In this document: positions 10,100 to 22,670 of the stretch, one piece after another
Numbering within the stretch: the stretch's first letter is position 1
Layout: each line of letters starts with the position of its first letter
Source of the DNA: Phlebotomus papatasi
Taxonomy: Eukaryota; Arthropoda; Insecta; Diptera; Psychodidae
DNA length: 64,000 nucleotides
NCBI RefSeq assembly: GCF_024763615.1
Contig: NC_077224.1
Coordinates: 57,980,712-58,044,711, forward strand
Direction: 5' to 3'
Translations under genes and position numbers: made by a program
Notes under the pieces: model-generated
What the model saw: the letters and a program-made list of their open reading frames with translations, nothing else
Told to the model about the DNA's origin: nothing
Database searches by the model: none

Positions 10100-11340
10100 C
10101 ATGAGAAATTTGCGGTGACACTTTCGTAAGAATGAGAACGTGCCAAAGCTGCATCGGCAATAGCAAAGACAACCCGAGGATGCAAAAGAGAGCTAAAGAC
10201 ATAGCGCAGCGTGAAAAGTGGTTCGGGTTCGTCGCTGACTGACTCATTCAAGTCTTTCGTTTTGAATATGCAATTTGATGTGGTCGTTATCTTGACCTTC
10301 CAGCACCGATTGCAAACGAGCATTAGTGGAGAAAATGTGCATCAATTTAATCATCATTATCATCAGTGCAAATTTACACGGATCTTCGCATTATAATATC
10401 AATGTAATACCTACTCATTGTGCACCTCGCACTTTGTTAAACGCCGTTATTTAATTCAATTTAGTATGCAAATCAGGTAAATTGTCTCAGCCACCTGTCG
10501 TGTTTGTGTCACTTAATCGAATTGATATTTATTTTGTGAATATTTCGCCTTGTGTGAGTATCTTATTTATGAGCACATTCACTTTAGCCGGTAAAGGAAA
10601 GGAGAATGTTTTGAAAGGGATTTTTGCCAAGAAGTTTCCAACCGCGGAAGTGACAATGAATGGAAGAAGGGGGTTGACATCGCGGCACGCAAATCATGTG
10701 CTATTATGTCAAAGAACATGGTGTTTGACTTTCCTGATGAACTATGTACGCATCTCTAATTGTTCGCCCTCCCGCGTTATTGCTATACCAGGAAGATATG
10801 CCAAAGAGAGAGAGCCTATGATTAATAGTGACATCGTGACTGTGCACAGGATTCCAACTGCATCTCATCTTTAATTACCCAACTATCGATTTCAGTGTCT
10901 GTACATTTTAATATCGACTACAGTTCAACGTCTTGCGGTTGCGAGAGACACATGCTCAATGCAAAATGACTAATGGCTTTTCACAGCAATTAAAACACAA
11001 TTCCCCAGATTACCATCGCATATGTTTCAAGGATTTCACCTTTTGGGCCTTTACCATCATATGGTCCTCTAAGGATCCCAACCTGCAACTCCGCCGACGC
11101 TTTTGTGGCCGCCCAGTTGCCACAGATGGTGAATCTAACAGAATTTTTCTGATAAATCATTCCTTTGGACCACAATTTACACAGTCTCGGAACCGTGGCA
11201 CCAAAGCAAAACGGTTAAATGGGCAACCAAAGGAAATTGAAAGAAAAGGATACGAGCAGAAATTTAATTTATTGACCTTGGTTCTCGCAAGAAAACCACA
11301 GCTAATGCGGTTCTTAAAATTCTCAAGCTCTAAATGATTT
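10100..11340. other. Single-copy-looking island, possible regulatory DNA
   Basis: Composition is more balanced than in the flanks, with no inverted repeats and no copy elsewhere in the window. Short frames on both strands, up to about 130 codons, show no domain, splice or start context and are probably chance. Candidate enhancer DNA by inference only. Confidence 0.3.
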
Positions 11341-11572
11341 TGAATGGACTCATATACAAATTCTACGTTCATTCGAACCCTTTAGGGAACACAAGTACTC
11401 AATGTCTAAATATAATTATGATTATTGAAAAATACAGTGTTATTTTAGCTTGTGTCTTACTCAATTGATAAGGAGAGTGGGGCAGTTCCATGTGAGACTT
11501 TTATTTTTAGAAATATTTTGTCCAAATAAATGGAGAAATTGGGGTAGATTCAAACAATTTTGCATAGTAGTA

Positions 11573-11998
11573 GGGTAAGTGTGCCAAATTTCGGCATAGT
11601 TGCATGCAAGCGCCAAAGTTTCAAATTTGAAATGTAATATTTTTAATACAAATTGATTTTTTAATTCCTTTTTCTTAAGGAGTGTTGCTTGGAAACTTGT
11701 TAACAATTTATCGTCTTTATTTTCTCTAAAATCATTCTTAGTAGATTTTAAAATGAATAAAAATATAAACATGGCTTTTGTCGCCTATTTCGGCCACCTT
11801 TATTCTCATAGTTCCTTTCTCTTCGGGATTTCTTCCAATGACTGTTTCACGTCATCTCGTTTGTCGAAATTACATTTTTTGTTTTTCTTTTGCATTGTAT
11901 AATCTCTAGAGTATATAAAAACTAAAACTTCATGGAAATTCGAGGAATAAAAAAGGTGGCCGGAATTGCAAGCTGGCCAGAATTTGGCACACTTACCC
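11573..11998. mobile_element. 426-bp MITE, family F2 copy A
   Basis: The inverted ends read GGGTAAGTGTGCCAAATT. TA lies on both sides (11571-11572, 11999-12000), while the uninterrupted R8 copy at about 24350 has one TA at the same place, which shows that TA is the duplicated target. A reverse-oriented copy is at 55072-55491. Confidence 0.88.
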
Positions 11999-12243
11999 TA
12001 ATGATACTTTTTTCTCCAGTTACAATTACAGCACAGTGTGGATTTTTGGAAGATGTTTAATAGCTCAAGTTCTTTACTTCTATGCGTAGGATGTACATCG
12101 AGCCTAATCAAGACGTATAGTTCAGTTTTCTATGACATTGTGTCAATGCGTTTATTTATTTTACTGTGCATCTTCTTCTGAGAGTGAATCACACTACTTC
12201 ATGGGGCTAATCTACATACTTCGTGTTGCCCTTAACTCTTTTC

Positions 12244-12523
12244 TTTTCTGCTATTTCAGGACAAAATTGTCCTTCCAGTGAGCGTTGGTGAGGTCGTTTA
12301 ATCCATAATTAAAACACTCAAGGTTCTAGAGCTTTCGACACTATATTGTGTCTTCTTCAGTGGTTTTTGGTTCTTGGAAGAAGACACGATATAGTGCCGA
12401 AAGCTCTGGAACTTTGAGTGTTTTAATTTTGGATTAAACCACCTCACCAATGCTCACCGAAAGGACAATTTTGTCCTGAAATAGCAGAATATAAGTCTCA
12501 CCGTTGGTTGCACCTACCAGAAA
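12244..12523. mobile_element. Foldback insert with 13-bp target duplication
   Basis: Arms at 12248-12358 and 12377-12487 are near-perfect complements (111 nt each, 18-nt loop), followed by a 36-nt unpaired tail. CTTAACTCTTTTC flanks the insert at 12231-12243 and 12524-12536, and occurs only once in the empty R8 copy (24576-24588). If transcribed, it would fold into a long hairpin. The class of element is not recognised. Confidence 0.8.
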
Positions 12524-12626
12524 CTTAACTCTTTTCAGGCCTTCTGAACCGTAATGCCATAGATAAACTTACGATTTAAGTCGAGAGATGGCTTAACGTA
12601 ATTATAATCAAAATAAATAATAAATA

Positions 12627-12919
12627 AAGTGGCGCAACAGACAAGAGCGTTGGGTTTTGAGCGGATAGATTCCCCGGTTTGACTCACAGTTGTGAGTTCG
12701 AGTCTCGCCCGGTGCAAAGATCTGAATGTCTAGAAAAAGACATTTTCACTGTGATATAACGTAATATGGAAGAAGCATTCACATTACGGGAAGGCGGTCC
12801 TGGGCGCTGTCTACAATAGACTTAGCAGATTCTTCCAACATGGGATATAACAGGACATTGTAAAATGATTACTTTGTAATACAAATATCTCGATACAATT
12901 TAATAATAATAATAAAAAT
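12627..12919 (+). mobile_element. tRNA-derived SINE, family A copy 1
   Basis: The head has an A-box-like GTGGCGCAACAG and a B-box GAGTTCGAGTCTCGCC, followed by an unrelated body and a tail of AAT repeats. This is the layout of a SINE promoted by RNA polymerase III. A second copy on the other strand (20398-20677) shares head, body and tail. Exact target duplication is obscured by the AT-rich flanks. Confidence 0.85.
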
Positions 12920-13699
12920 AAGGATCAGTTTACATTTCCATCACCTTCTGACTAATCCGTCTCTCGGATTAAGCTGAGAAACGGCTTAGTTAGTGGGAAA
13001 CTAATAGGAATTTAGTTAAATTATTATTTTAACTATAATTACCTCAAACCATCTCGCGGCTTAAGTTCTAAGTGCATCTAGGACATAATGTATCTATTTA
13101 AGTCAAAATTATTTAAATCTGTTTTTCAAAAGTTTCAAAAAATATACCAAAAAAAATTCTTAACCCAAAAGAACAGTAGACTTAAAGTTTATTGAATCTG
13201 CGCTCAGAAACTATTCATACAGAATTATTTTGTATTCAGACTAAAGAAAGTTCAGGATTATTTTTCAGACGTACATATTTTGATATTCCTTCATTATCAT
13301 TTTTCTAAATATTAACAGATTAGCATTCATAAGGTTTTTAGTATGATTCTAAAATACAATTTTGTAAGAGTATAATAGGCCTAAAATCGGATTTCATTTT
13401 AAATCCGAAATGCAAAACTATAATTTAAGCTGGGTAAACAGTAGAATCTTGTGTTTTGTATGGTCAATCTGCCTACTTTCGGATTATCTCAGTGGTTGTC
13501 TTGTGTTAGGTTGTATATCTTTTTCATTTTTATTTCCGCCCAAACATTTTAGCCGAAAAAGAGTAATTCTTCACCGCGACTGCTCCACGCAGAGTCAATG
13601 GCGAGGAACCCCAACACCGGTAGCCAAACCATCAGAGGTGAGCTGTAAAAGCTCTAAATGCCAGGGATTAATTTCATTTTGACTCTTTTTCCTCGTGCC
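12920..13699. other. AT-rich intergenic DNA
   Basis: No gene or strong repeat recognised. A 90-codon frame at 13410-13682 is unsupported. Confidence 0.4.
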
Positions 13700-14600
13700 A
13701 CTCGATCAATATCTCGCTCTCTGTAGCAATTTGCATTCATTTTATATTGGCCACCACCTTTTAGTCCCATTGTGATCTCTCCAGAGATTCTCCTCTGGCA
13801 TCATGAAATTTTTGCAGAAGGCATCAGACATGGCACAAGATTTTACGATTCAGCAGCGGGGAGTGGGATTGCATGAGAGATAATTTTATGATTATCGTGA
13901 AGAAATCTCAGTGATAAACACCCACGTCAGATTTTTCGCGGGCTTCTCGCGGATGCGAGGATCTCATGGGCAATTGTCGTTGAGGAGGATTGTTTTCGAT
14001 GGTAAATTGGCATGAGTGAAGCCCATCAAATTTAATTAACACCGCACAATGATGGTCTGAGAAAAAATATGGCCATTTCCTTGTGAAATGCTGTTGAGAG
14101 GAGCTGGAGAATCAATGGAGACGCAGAGGTTGGAATTGGCGAAAACAGAAAGAGAGAGATCGATAGCCGGATGGAGAGGTAAGCCTCAGCATGGTTATCT
14201 CGAGGTGCACTTGTTCAATTTCCAACCGACCTACGCACCGTACGATCACCAGACGCGGATCTCCACTCTGCAGCATGCAAGAGACCCTCTTTTCCACCAC
14301 ATTGAGGCGAAAGAAGGGACGTGAAGACTAGATGATACCATGTTTTTGAGTGACCTATTCAGCTTCCTGATGGTGTTTCATATCGCTCCTCCATGGTGCA
14401 GCTTCCGTCACAGAGTCTCCACCTCGGACTTCACCAAGCACACCATCCCATAGGAACTGTGAACATTTGTACCCATCATTCCAATCAGTTGATTCGACGG
14501 AATGCTGAGGTGAGAAATTTGCAGAGGTTGTGCATTTCAAGACTAGTGGATTATGAGATTTATCCACCTCCATCGTTTTCCGAGACATTTTGCTGCCTTT
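13700..14600. other. Single-copy-looking island, possible regulatory DNA
   Basis: Balanced composition, no copy elsewhere in the window, and overlapping short frames on both strands with no domain signature. Candidate enhancer DNA by inference only. Confidence 0.3.
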
Positions 14601-15011
14601 TCTTGTTCAGTACCTTCTAGGAAGTACACTGTTAGAAACAAGTTGACCTGGCTATTGCACCAAAGGAATATACATGGTACAGGTAAGCAATGTAATGGTG
14701 AATTCTATATATCGGTTTCTTATACGGAAAGGATATTTTAAGGAATTTAAAAATGAAAAATTTATGAAATTCTAATGGATTGAATTTTCAGTTACATTCT
14801 TATCTTAAGAACCTGGAAAGCTAACAAATGTAATGAAAAGTAAACAAAAATCTTTAAAATAAAGAATAGTTTTGATATTTATATACCTCGCAGAAAAGAG
14901 GTAAGGTATTGTAGACTAATTGTGAACCGAATCTAATCCCGAACTTTCAAATTTTCTCATTGTTTAAAATGGACAGAAGAAAAAAGACAACGAAGAATAC
15001 TTTAGAGTCTA

Positions 15012-16086
15012 GGGGAAACTGGGGCAGTAGTGAACACGGGATATTTGTAAAAAACTGATTTCTACGGACAAGGATTGTTACAGAATCTGTAAATTTATAT
15101 AGGTCTCGACTTTTGAAGTATAGGGGAGACTCGGTCACAAATCGAAAAATTCAAAATTTAATATCTTCCAAGGTAAGAAAGATAGCGGCTCAATTTTTTT
15201 CTATAGATAGCCTCCATAGACCTTCTTCAATGTCGTAAATTTCTTGGAATTCGAACAAGAAATTTAGAAAATAAAAAATATCGAAATTTTTAGCCCTATT
15301 TTTGAAATATTTTCCTTGCAGAAGATTATTACCTACTTATTTTCCAAAATTGATGCACTGGTGAGTATTTTCTAAATAATTTGGATTTTTTGAATACGAA
15401 TCCGCTATCTATTTTAGAATTTCACAAAAGTTCTTTTCTCCAGAAATCCTTTTATGAAAAATGGTCACTTGGGGTAAAAAGTAACAAAAGGTATGGAGCA
15501 AAAAGTAACAAAGACCGAAGCAATTTCTGATGTCTCACGGCGAAAAGAAACGTCATTATCATGTCTCGCTGCTTGTTGTTTGCATTGGTTAAACGATTTG
15601 CAGTCTTTTGTGTGTGTGTTTTTTTTTAAATAGCATGAAAATCGCTTTTCTCGTTTTTTCACTTTTCTCGCAAAGAAAACGGTGTTTTACAAAGGTGTAG
15701 ATGAATAAATTTTTTATGAAAATATGTCCTCTAGGTATTTTTTCAAATTTACGGAAGCCTGTAATGAAGCGAATCAAAACATGATAATACCCAATGTCTG
15801 GTACTATTTGCCCCAGAATTTTTGAGAATAGTCACGAGATTACCTTTTAGAAATTCGCTCGATAAAGGTATTTCCTTACAAAATAGAGGGAAATTACTTT
15901 CACAAAGTTGTAGAGCGGTAAATTTCCTATAAAACTGCGCTAATTAGAAATTTTTGAAGCGCTCGAGTAGCTTGTAAAAAGATAAAATTTCCGTTTTGTG
16001 ACTTTTTGCCCCAGTCTCCCCTAATATTTAATTAAAACTCGCAGTGTTTACTACTACCCATGTTTATTATTGTCCCAGTTTCCCCC
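15012..16086. mobile_element. TIR element, family N, interrupted by F1
   Basis: The left end reads GGGGAAACTGGGGCAGTAG after a TA at 15010-15011. The right end is its imperfect complement (about 16040-16086). Family F1 sits inside at 15123-16021, so without it the element is only about 175 bp. A second, much larger interrupted copy is at 40462-44188. Confidence 0.7.
15123..16021. mobile_element. F1 copy B, nested in family N
   Basis: Reverse complement of the element at 196-1103, bordered by TA at 15121-15122 and 16022-16023. The left end has lost several bases of the terminal repeat relative to copy A. No transposase frame. Confidence 0.85.
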
Positions 16087-16597
16087 AGGTCTTTTACTTC
16101 TTTGTCTTCTTCCTTTCCCCTTTGTCTGTCTTAAACAGTGAGATAATCCAAAAGTTATGGATTAGAATTGACTCATATTTGATATTTTGACCATATATAA
16201 CACTTATTTCTTTAAAGTTCACCACGAAAAGGTTTAAGTTGACTTTTCAATTTTACTTTGAAATTAATACGTAATTCAGTGATATAATAATTTGAAGTAT
16301 TAAGCTACAGGTAACTGAGCAGTTAATTCAGTGGGCATGGTTCGCAATTGGACGAGTCAGTAGTCAGTATAGTGCTTTCTCCTTAACCTCCTAGTAAATT
16401 AAGAATTTTATAAAAAATTGGATAATAATAAGGGCTTATGGTAGAGAAAATTCACTTAAGTAAATATGATTTATGATTTGGCATGTCTTTAAAATAAATT
16501 GATGTTTTCTACCCATTTCTTTTAACCCTTATTATCAAAATTTTCTTTTATGTCGATTGTATTAAAATTATATAAAATAATATATATTCTAACAATG
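16087..16597. other. AT-rich intergenic DNA
   Basis: Nothing recognised. Confidence 0.4.
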
Positions 16598-16850
16598 CAC
16601 TGAGATAAATCCGAAAAAGGTTAAATAACATTCCGGAAATGTTAATTTTGCCCTGCATTATTGATCCGAAAACGGTGTAAATATAACCCTTTTTAGGTGT
16701 ATTATGGGTTAAAGTTACCCTTCTTTCATGTTGATTTTATCCTTAAAAGGTGTAAAATTAACATTAAAAAATGTTGATATATTTTTACACCCAAAAAGTG
16801 TTAAAGTTACGAGGAAAAAAAGTTAATCGCACCCTTTTTTTTTCTCAGTG
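16598..16850. mobile_element. 253-bp MITE, family Z copy 1
   Basis: The ends are CACTGAGA and its complement CTCAGTG. The interior matches 58878-59130 closely and in the same orientation, including 'ttaacattaaaa' and 'gttgatatatttttacac'. The target duplication could not be fixed. No coding capacity. Confidence 0.8.
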
Positions 16851-17639
16851 TGGGAACTGGGGCGATTTTCTTGATAGGGAATGTCTCTGGTGTGCGCCAG
16901 TGAGAAAGATGGTCATCCTAAGAGAAAGACAATTTTTTTGGTCTTGCCCAGAGCTTGCGGTCCCAATATAGACGTCCTTCAGTAGTCGACTAAATTTTGT
17001 TTTCGCGGATTTTCTCAGGGATCGGTCGAATATTGTTGGTCAGGAAGATCATCACCAGCAGGATGTCACTATGGGTTTTTTTCTTTATGAGAACATTTGT
17101 CTCACTACTTCTACTGCTAAGAAGTGATTTAAACTTCGGACAACTCTAAGCTAGAAAATTAGTGTGATCTTCCGAACTGAATTATCTGGGATTCTAATTT
17201 TACTCACAAGTCTTGAAGTTAAAGTTATTTGAAGCGTTATTGTACCAAGAGACTCAATTGTTTCCAGGTGGTTACGGTAAGTGTACCAAATTTCGGCCAG
17301 CTTGTAATTTCGGTCATTTCTTTTACTCCTTAAATTTCTATAAATTTTAGTTTAGGGATCAGAGTCGTAGAGACAAAATGCTCAATTCACTCATTCATTG
17401 GAGCCCTAATGGTTGGTTAATAATATTTTATGATACGAAACAGTAGCACACCGCTCTTAAACGCGCAGAATCCAAATATTACTTGATTACAATATAACTC
17501 TTCTAGCAGAATCCTATAAGCGAGATTGCATACTAATGCCTTCAAATTTGGAGAAAAATTAAAATTTCACAGTTTTTCAGCCCATAAAATCTTCAAATAT
17601 TTTGAAATGAAATATTGGCGATTTTAAAGCGTGAATTCG
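16851..17639. repeat. Intergenic DNA with an F2 end fragment
   Basis: The piece at about 17275-17375 matches one end of family F2 (GTAAGTGTACCAAATTTCGG) and then loses similarity. The remainder is AT-rich with nothing recognised. Confidence 0.5.
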
Positions 17640-18845
17640 TCACTATGCGGAGGCGGTTTATAAATCAGTAGTTAATCATTCCTCATTTTTCATTGGACAG
17701 TATTTGTGATATATCACACTCAATTTTTGAGAAGCTCTTCAGATGGCCAGAACGTGAGAAAGCTCGACAATTCTCCCACGAGACTGCCAGAGGCTGTTTC
17801 TTTGGCTTCCACGTACCGATTCCTTCACCTTTTTCTCTCTGTCAAGGAGAATTTTCCTTTCTTCGTGCATTGAATTTTTAATTACAATTCCAATTGACGC
17901 GTGATCTGACCTTTTCTGGAAAAATCGAGGGAGAAGCCAGATGAAATTCTGTAGCGTTCGCTGTGGTAACCTTTTGTGGTGCAGAACAGTTAGGAGAGTT
18001 CATTAATACACCTCTATGATCCACCTCTCCGCGAAGAGTTTTTTTCTTTATTTTTTAATTTACGTGAATAGAACACGGAGTCTGCGGCTTTGTTTCAGCA
18101 GGTGATATTTTGTCCAGAGATTTCATATGTATGTTATTATTAATAATTTCCGATGACCTTCTGGCGAAGAGAGAAAAATGTTGCTCGAGAGAGGAAAAGA
18201 TGAAGAATAAAAAAAACTCGATTAAATCTTCTATAAATTCCGTGTGTCGACGCAAATGACGATGATGATGGTCAGGAGGTGGATAAAAAGCCAGAGCACC
18301 AGGCAAGAGATGCCGATCGAGAGACAATAAGAACTCCACCTATTTTTTGTTCTTTGGAGAGAACGCGCTGAATATCGCGGAAATATCGCGATGTGTGCAA
18401 AACGCAGAACTTCAATCTCCACGTATATCGCCGCCGTGGTCAGGAAATACACCTGTCATTTCACCTTGAATGTCGAACCGAGGCAACCACCATCCGCGCA
18501 AATCCAAATGCAGGTTAAGCAATTCAATAATTGGCCTGAGGTTGTGCGCAGTGTTATTTTTACCCTTTTTGTGCCTCTTCGTTCTCTCTCTTCACTCTGC
18601 TGATGCTTCTTTTTGGGATGGGAAAATGCCATGGCATTGCTGTCTTCCTCCACAACAATCAACAACACTATCGCGATACCCAGGGCCTCTTCTTCTGCAC
18701 CAACTTTGCGCGCAAACTTCCATCACCAAACAAGACTCCGCGGGCGCGTATATCAGATTTGCTCTTCCGCGCATCAACAAAAAAAAAACAATGCTGGAGT
18801 AAAATTCGCGGAATGCTCGAACTTACAAGGTTTTAAGTACTGAGC
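17640..18845. other. Single-copy-looking island, possible regulatory DNA
   Basis: Balanced composition without copies elsewhere. It contains an E-box CACCTG near 18450, a type of site that Snail-family proteins can bind. Many overlapping short frames on both strands, up to 110 codons, lack family features. Enhancer role is inferred. Confidence 0.3.
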
Positions 18846-18980
18846 GATTTTTTATTACTTTTGTTTTTGATTAAAGTGCGAAACTGCTTTACTTTTTATT
18901 ATACTTGATAAGTCCTGACCAGTACGCTTCCATTATTGTCAACCCATTTGATTCTTATTTTTCTGTAGGAGTCTTAAAAT

Positions 18981-19120
18981 TAGGGTAACTGTACCAAATT
19001 TCGGCCAGTTCGTAATTTCGGCTACACCTTTTGTTCCATAGTTTTTCATGAATTTTCGTGTGCAATTAGTCATACTGTGACACTTAGGTAGAAAAATTCA
19101 ATTTATGGTGGGTCATCGAG
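18981..19120. repeat. F2-related MITE end
   Basis: TA followed by GGGTAACTGTACCAAATT and about 100 further bases related to the F2 terminus. No matching right end is found nearby, so it is a truncated copy. Confidence 0.6.
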
Positions 19121-19299
19121 AACACAAAGCTAATATATCTAAACTTTTAACCTACATCAATAGCATGGCAAGGATAAAAGTCCACTGCAACTAATAAATC
19201 AAATTCAACGGATTATATACAATTGCTCTCTTTTAGAGATCGAGCATAAATAAAGAAACCTCCTCGCTAAGTGTAATAAAGCAATAAAGTGGGAGCACT

Positions 19300-19800
19300 G
19301 AGGATATACCTTTTTCCTCTCCTTTTAATCATCCACCAAGTCTCTTTTTTTGGGTCTGTGTTAACCTGTTGCCCGATCTGGTATTAAATTCCATCCAATT
19401 ACCTTTGGCCTTATCGTGTCTCGATGACGCGCTCTCCGTGATCTCCCAGACCACAAGAATTGGACACCATATGGTCACTGGCTCCAGGCGAAGGATGTTA
19501 CAATTTATTACGCCTTTGGAGAAATTTCACGCCCGAATTTCGCATTAATGCTTAATCGAGATATGTACCTTCCTTTTGGAAAAATCTTATCGAAGGCCTT
19601 TTGTTTTCTTCCTTTGGCTGTCGGATTCTCTTTGCGATCTTGTTTATTGGAGTTATGGTGCCTTTTTCGAATGTGCTGAAAACAGGTTGATTCCCTCAAA
19701 CAGGTCCTCAAGTGAATTCCTTCGTGAAATTGAATGTGTTTTACCATCAACCCACTCAGGAGATGGACTTTTTTCTCATGTATGGTAAACAACATAAGGT
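19300..19800. other. Single-copy-looking island
   Basis: Less AT-rich than its surroundings. Contains short frames without recognisable domains and no repeat. Possible regulatory DNA. Confidence 0.25.
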
Positions 19801-19842
19801 ACACTGCTGAAAATAGGATGAACAAAGACAAAAACAGATATA

Positions 19843-20060
19843 GGGGGAAGTGGGGCTACTTTGAGCTGTAGGGTTACATTATTATACGATTTTTCAGCCT
19901 ATTTCTAAATAAAGCTGTTCCTTACAATTATGTTATTTAGATCCACGATTGTTTTATCTATCCAAATTACATTACCTTAAAACCCAGTTTCCTTTAGAAA
20001 AATGCGAAAAAGTCGTATAACAATGTAACCCCACAGCTCAAAGTGGCCACACCTCCCCCT
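19843..20060. mobile_element. 218-bp MITE, family F3 copy A
   Basis: Long inverted ends start GGGGGAAGTGGGGCTACTTT and are bordered by TA (19841-19842, 20061-20062). Related copies lie at 31773-31970 and 57189-57400. Confidence 0.85.
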
Positions 20061-20177
20061 AAACTATTTTGAAGGATAAGAAATAAATAAATCTAGGGGA
20101 ATGTAGGCATGGTCATGTAGGTGCGTCGTATAGCAATCCTACATTCTCAAAAGTATATAGTTTATCCTAAAGTAGTA

Positions 20178-20389
20178 GGGGAATGTAAGCATGGTTCACA
20201 CAGAGTGAACCTTCAAACGATGCAAATTTTCTCTTTGTTTGCAAAGAGCTGACCTACCATTTCTCAACTCGTGTCACGAGTTTATTAATGATCTATCTTA
20301 TGGCTAAGAAATGACGAACTAGAACTTTGCAAAGAGAAAATTTGCGTTGTTTGAAGGTTCACTCTGTGCGAACCATGCCAACATCCCCC
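20178..20389. mobile_element. 212-bp MITE, family F4
   Basis: About 60 bases at each end are near-perfect complements, starting GGGGAATGTAAGCATGG, and TA lies on each side (20176-20177, 20390-20391). A lone left end of a related copy begins at 20096. The molecule would fold into a strong hairpin. Confidence 0.85.
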
Positions 20390-20397
20390 TAATGTTA

Positions 20398-20677
20398 TCA
20401 TTATTATTAATCGTATCGAGATATTTTATTTGGTATTACAATGTGCCTCGTGTTGGAAGAATCTGCTGATCGTATATTGCCCAGAAACGCCTTCTCCATA
20501 GTGAATGCTTCTTCCGTGCTCCTGAAGGTTTTTGGACAGAAAACAGAAAATGTCTTTTCTCGAAATTTAGTTCCTTGCATCGGGCGGGACTCGAACTCAC
20601 AGCAGTGAGGTTCGAGTCAGAGATTTTACCGCCCAAGAATCAACGGTCTTGCCTATTGCGCCACTGAGATCCCCAAT
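20398..20677 (-). mobile_element. tRNA-derived SINE, family A copy 2
   Basis: Read on the minus strand, it has the A-box GTGGCGCAATAGG, the B-box GAGTTCGAGTCCCGCC, the family A body, and a tail of ATT-type repeats. CTAATGTTA flanks both sides (20389-20397, 20678-20686), a 9-bp target duplication. The insertion landed on the right edge of the F4 element. The frame crossing it is not a gene. Confidence 0.88.
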
Positions 20678-20689
20678 CTAATGTTAGAT

Positions 20690-22670
20690 TATGTGTACTT
20701 AAGTATTCGATTTATTCGATCTTGTTTAATTTATGTTCGGAATACACAAAATGCGATTTTGAGAAAGCGATGGACGATGAATTGTAGTTCTAAAGCATTG
20801 TTCATGAATCAACTTATCTATCTGTAAAGCTGGATGGCAACTTCTCTTAACTTAGATTTTATTTCTGTTTAAAAAGCTTATTTATATATTGTACTTATTT
20901 CGGGCGCAAAAAAAAATGAGTTGAACTGTATATGAGCTTCAAGATCTTTAAAGACGTTTTATTTCGTTTTACCCCAGTGTAGTAAAATATACTGCAAAAT
21001 AATGGAAGTTCTCGAAATGAAAGTGTATAGAAAAACCCATCGTAGGGTGAAAGAAACACAAATTGATACTTTAAGATATTGTGCCAGGACCTATTGACAA
21101 ACTACTCTGTACCATTTGGGATAAGACAGCCTTATTTATGGGAAAATGTGTATTACAGAAAATAAGTAATATTATGTACTTATATAATATTTTATAAGAT
21201 ACAATAAATAAATTGAGCATTTTGACAAAGGTGTCAATAATGCTTCCCTGTCAAACACGTGTTTCTTCGGCCATTATGACCGTTTTTTTTTATTTTCCAA
21301 TATGTTTAAATGATTATCTGGATTATCCAGATGGAAACCGGACTGTTTGATGAAATTTGATCACAAGACTGGCTGGCTTGACACACCCTGCCCTTAGTAA
21401 GGGTAGTCTTGAGGGTGCAAAATGGATCCAAACATAAAGGCCTGGTTCCAGCGGTCCAAAATATATTAATCTAATCTAATCCAGATGAATATTTCGTGGA
21501 TATTTGAAAAGAACCTTAAACTGTTTTTCAAGGTTAAAAATTTAAATGGTTCTAGGAAGTATAATATTGAATCTCTTGAGTCACGAACGGTTTCATTTTA
21601 AAGGTTTTGAAAACTAGGACAAGGTTGTATCAGTTTCTATTAGTTTAAGACTGATAAACTTAAACCTGTTCAGTGGGAAAGGTGAAATGCTTAAACTCGT
21701 GGAAAATTTCTTCTTATTATTATAGAATACTTTATATTTTGCTGATTCCCAGTGGATCAATATCAAAAAAGAACGTTCAAGATGAACTTACTCGAAAGAA
21801 GTCACAGATTTGAACTTTATTTTCCATGATAGAATATCCGTTTTACATTTTTGCGCACTGCTTTTTATCATACTGACGCCAGTTTTACTTAAGCGGTTCT
21901 TCCTGGAATGAAGAAGTATGAATAACATTTTCTGTACGCAATGAAGAATAATGAACAAATACATAAATTAAAGTAATTTTGATTTTTGAAGTAACTTTAC
22001 TGCCTCATTAGAAAAATGCTTTACTTGGCCTTTGTGTAATGTTCTTCAAAGAAAATGAGTGAATTTGAGAAGAGGCGTGAAACTACCTTACCCTTTCCTT
22101 AATGTCGCAGTTTCTGCCAATGAATTAAGAGATATCAGAAGAGCAAGGGTGGATGTCGATGGCGTAACAAAGAATTATCCTCAATAGACCTTATTATGAT
22201 TGATCCACATTTAATCGGTAATCTATATAAATGTATTATATACAAGAAGGTTTTGAAGCTTCATGGTGAACATTATCAATAAATTTTGCGGGGTGTATAA
22301 ATAATTAATTAGCTACTCGTTTATGTCATATATTTTGTGAAAATTGATATGGATCAAATTTAAAGTCTTTCCTATCTTATTAATTTTATTCTCAAAATAT
22401 TCAAAGATTAGTTGTGATCCTTAGCCTGAATTATTAATAATCATAAGAGCATAAATCTTTTGATTTAATTTTAGTGCCCAAATTTACAATGTGCCAATTA
22501 AAGATCCGCTTTAAAGTTAATGAAGGTGAAAACGAAAGGAGATAATGAAAGCCCAAAAGTTTATTACTTAGCAAATTATCCCTCAAAGTTAAAATTTGAA
22601 TACAGAAGTTAAAATTTATCAGTAAGACACTTAGTGCCAAAAATGCTCTGAATACCTAAACGCAAAGTAG
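20690..22670. other. AT-rich intergenic DNA with a minor repeat
   Basis: Mostly AT-rich with nothing recognised. At about 21360-21480 a more GC-rich block ends in a (TAATC)n-like tail, which resembles the 3' part of a SINE, but I see no tRNA-like head. Confidence 0.35.

Larger units (their letters stand above)
11465..12560. repeat. Repeat R8, copy interrupted by two insertions
   Basis: The backbone matches 24280-24610 in blocks such as 'agaaatattttgtccaaata', 'cagtgtggatttttggaag' and 'cttcgtgttgcccttaactc'. It is interrupted by the F2 element at 11573-11998 and a foldback insert at 12244-12523, neither of which is in the other copy. Nature of the backbone is unknown. Confidence 0.75.

Noticed and set aside
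12627..12720. Possible tRNA gene on the + strand
   Set aside because: A- and B-boxes belong to SINE family A, which has a second copy at 20398-20677 with a target duplication.
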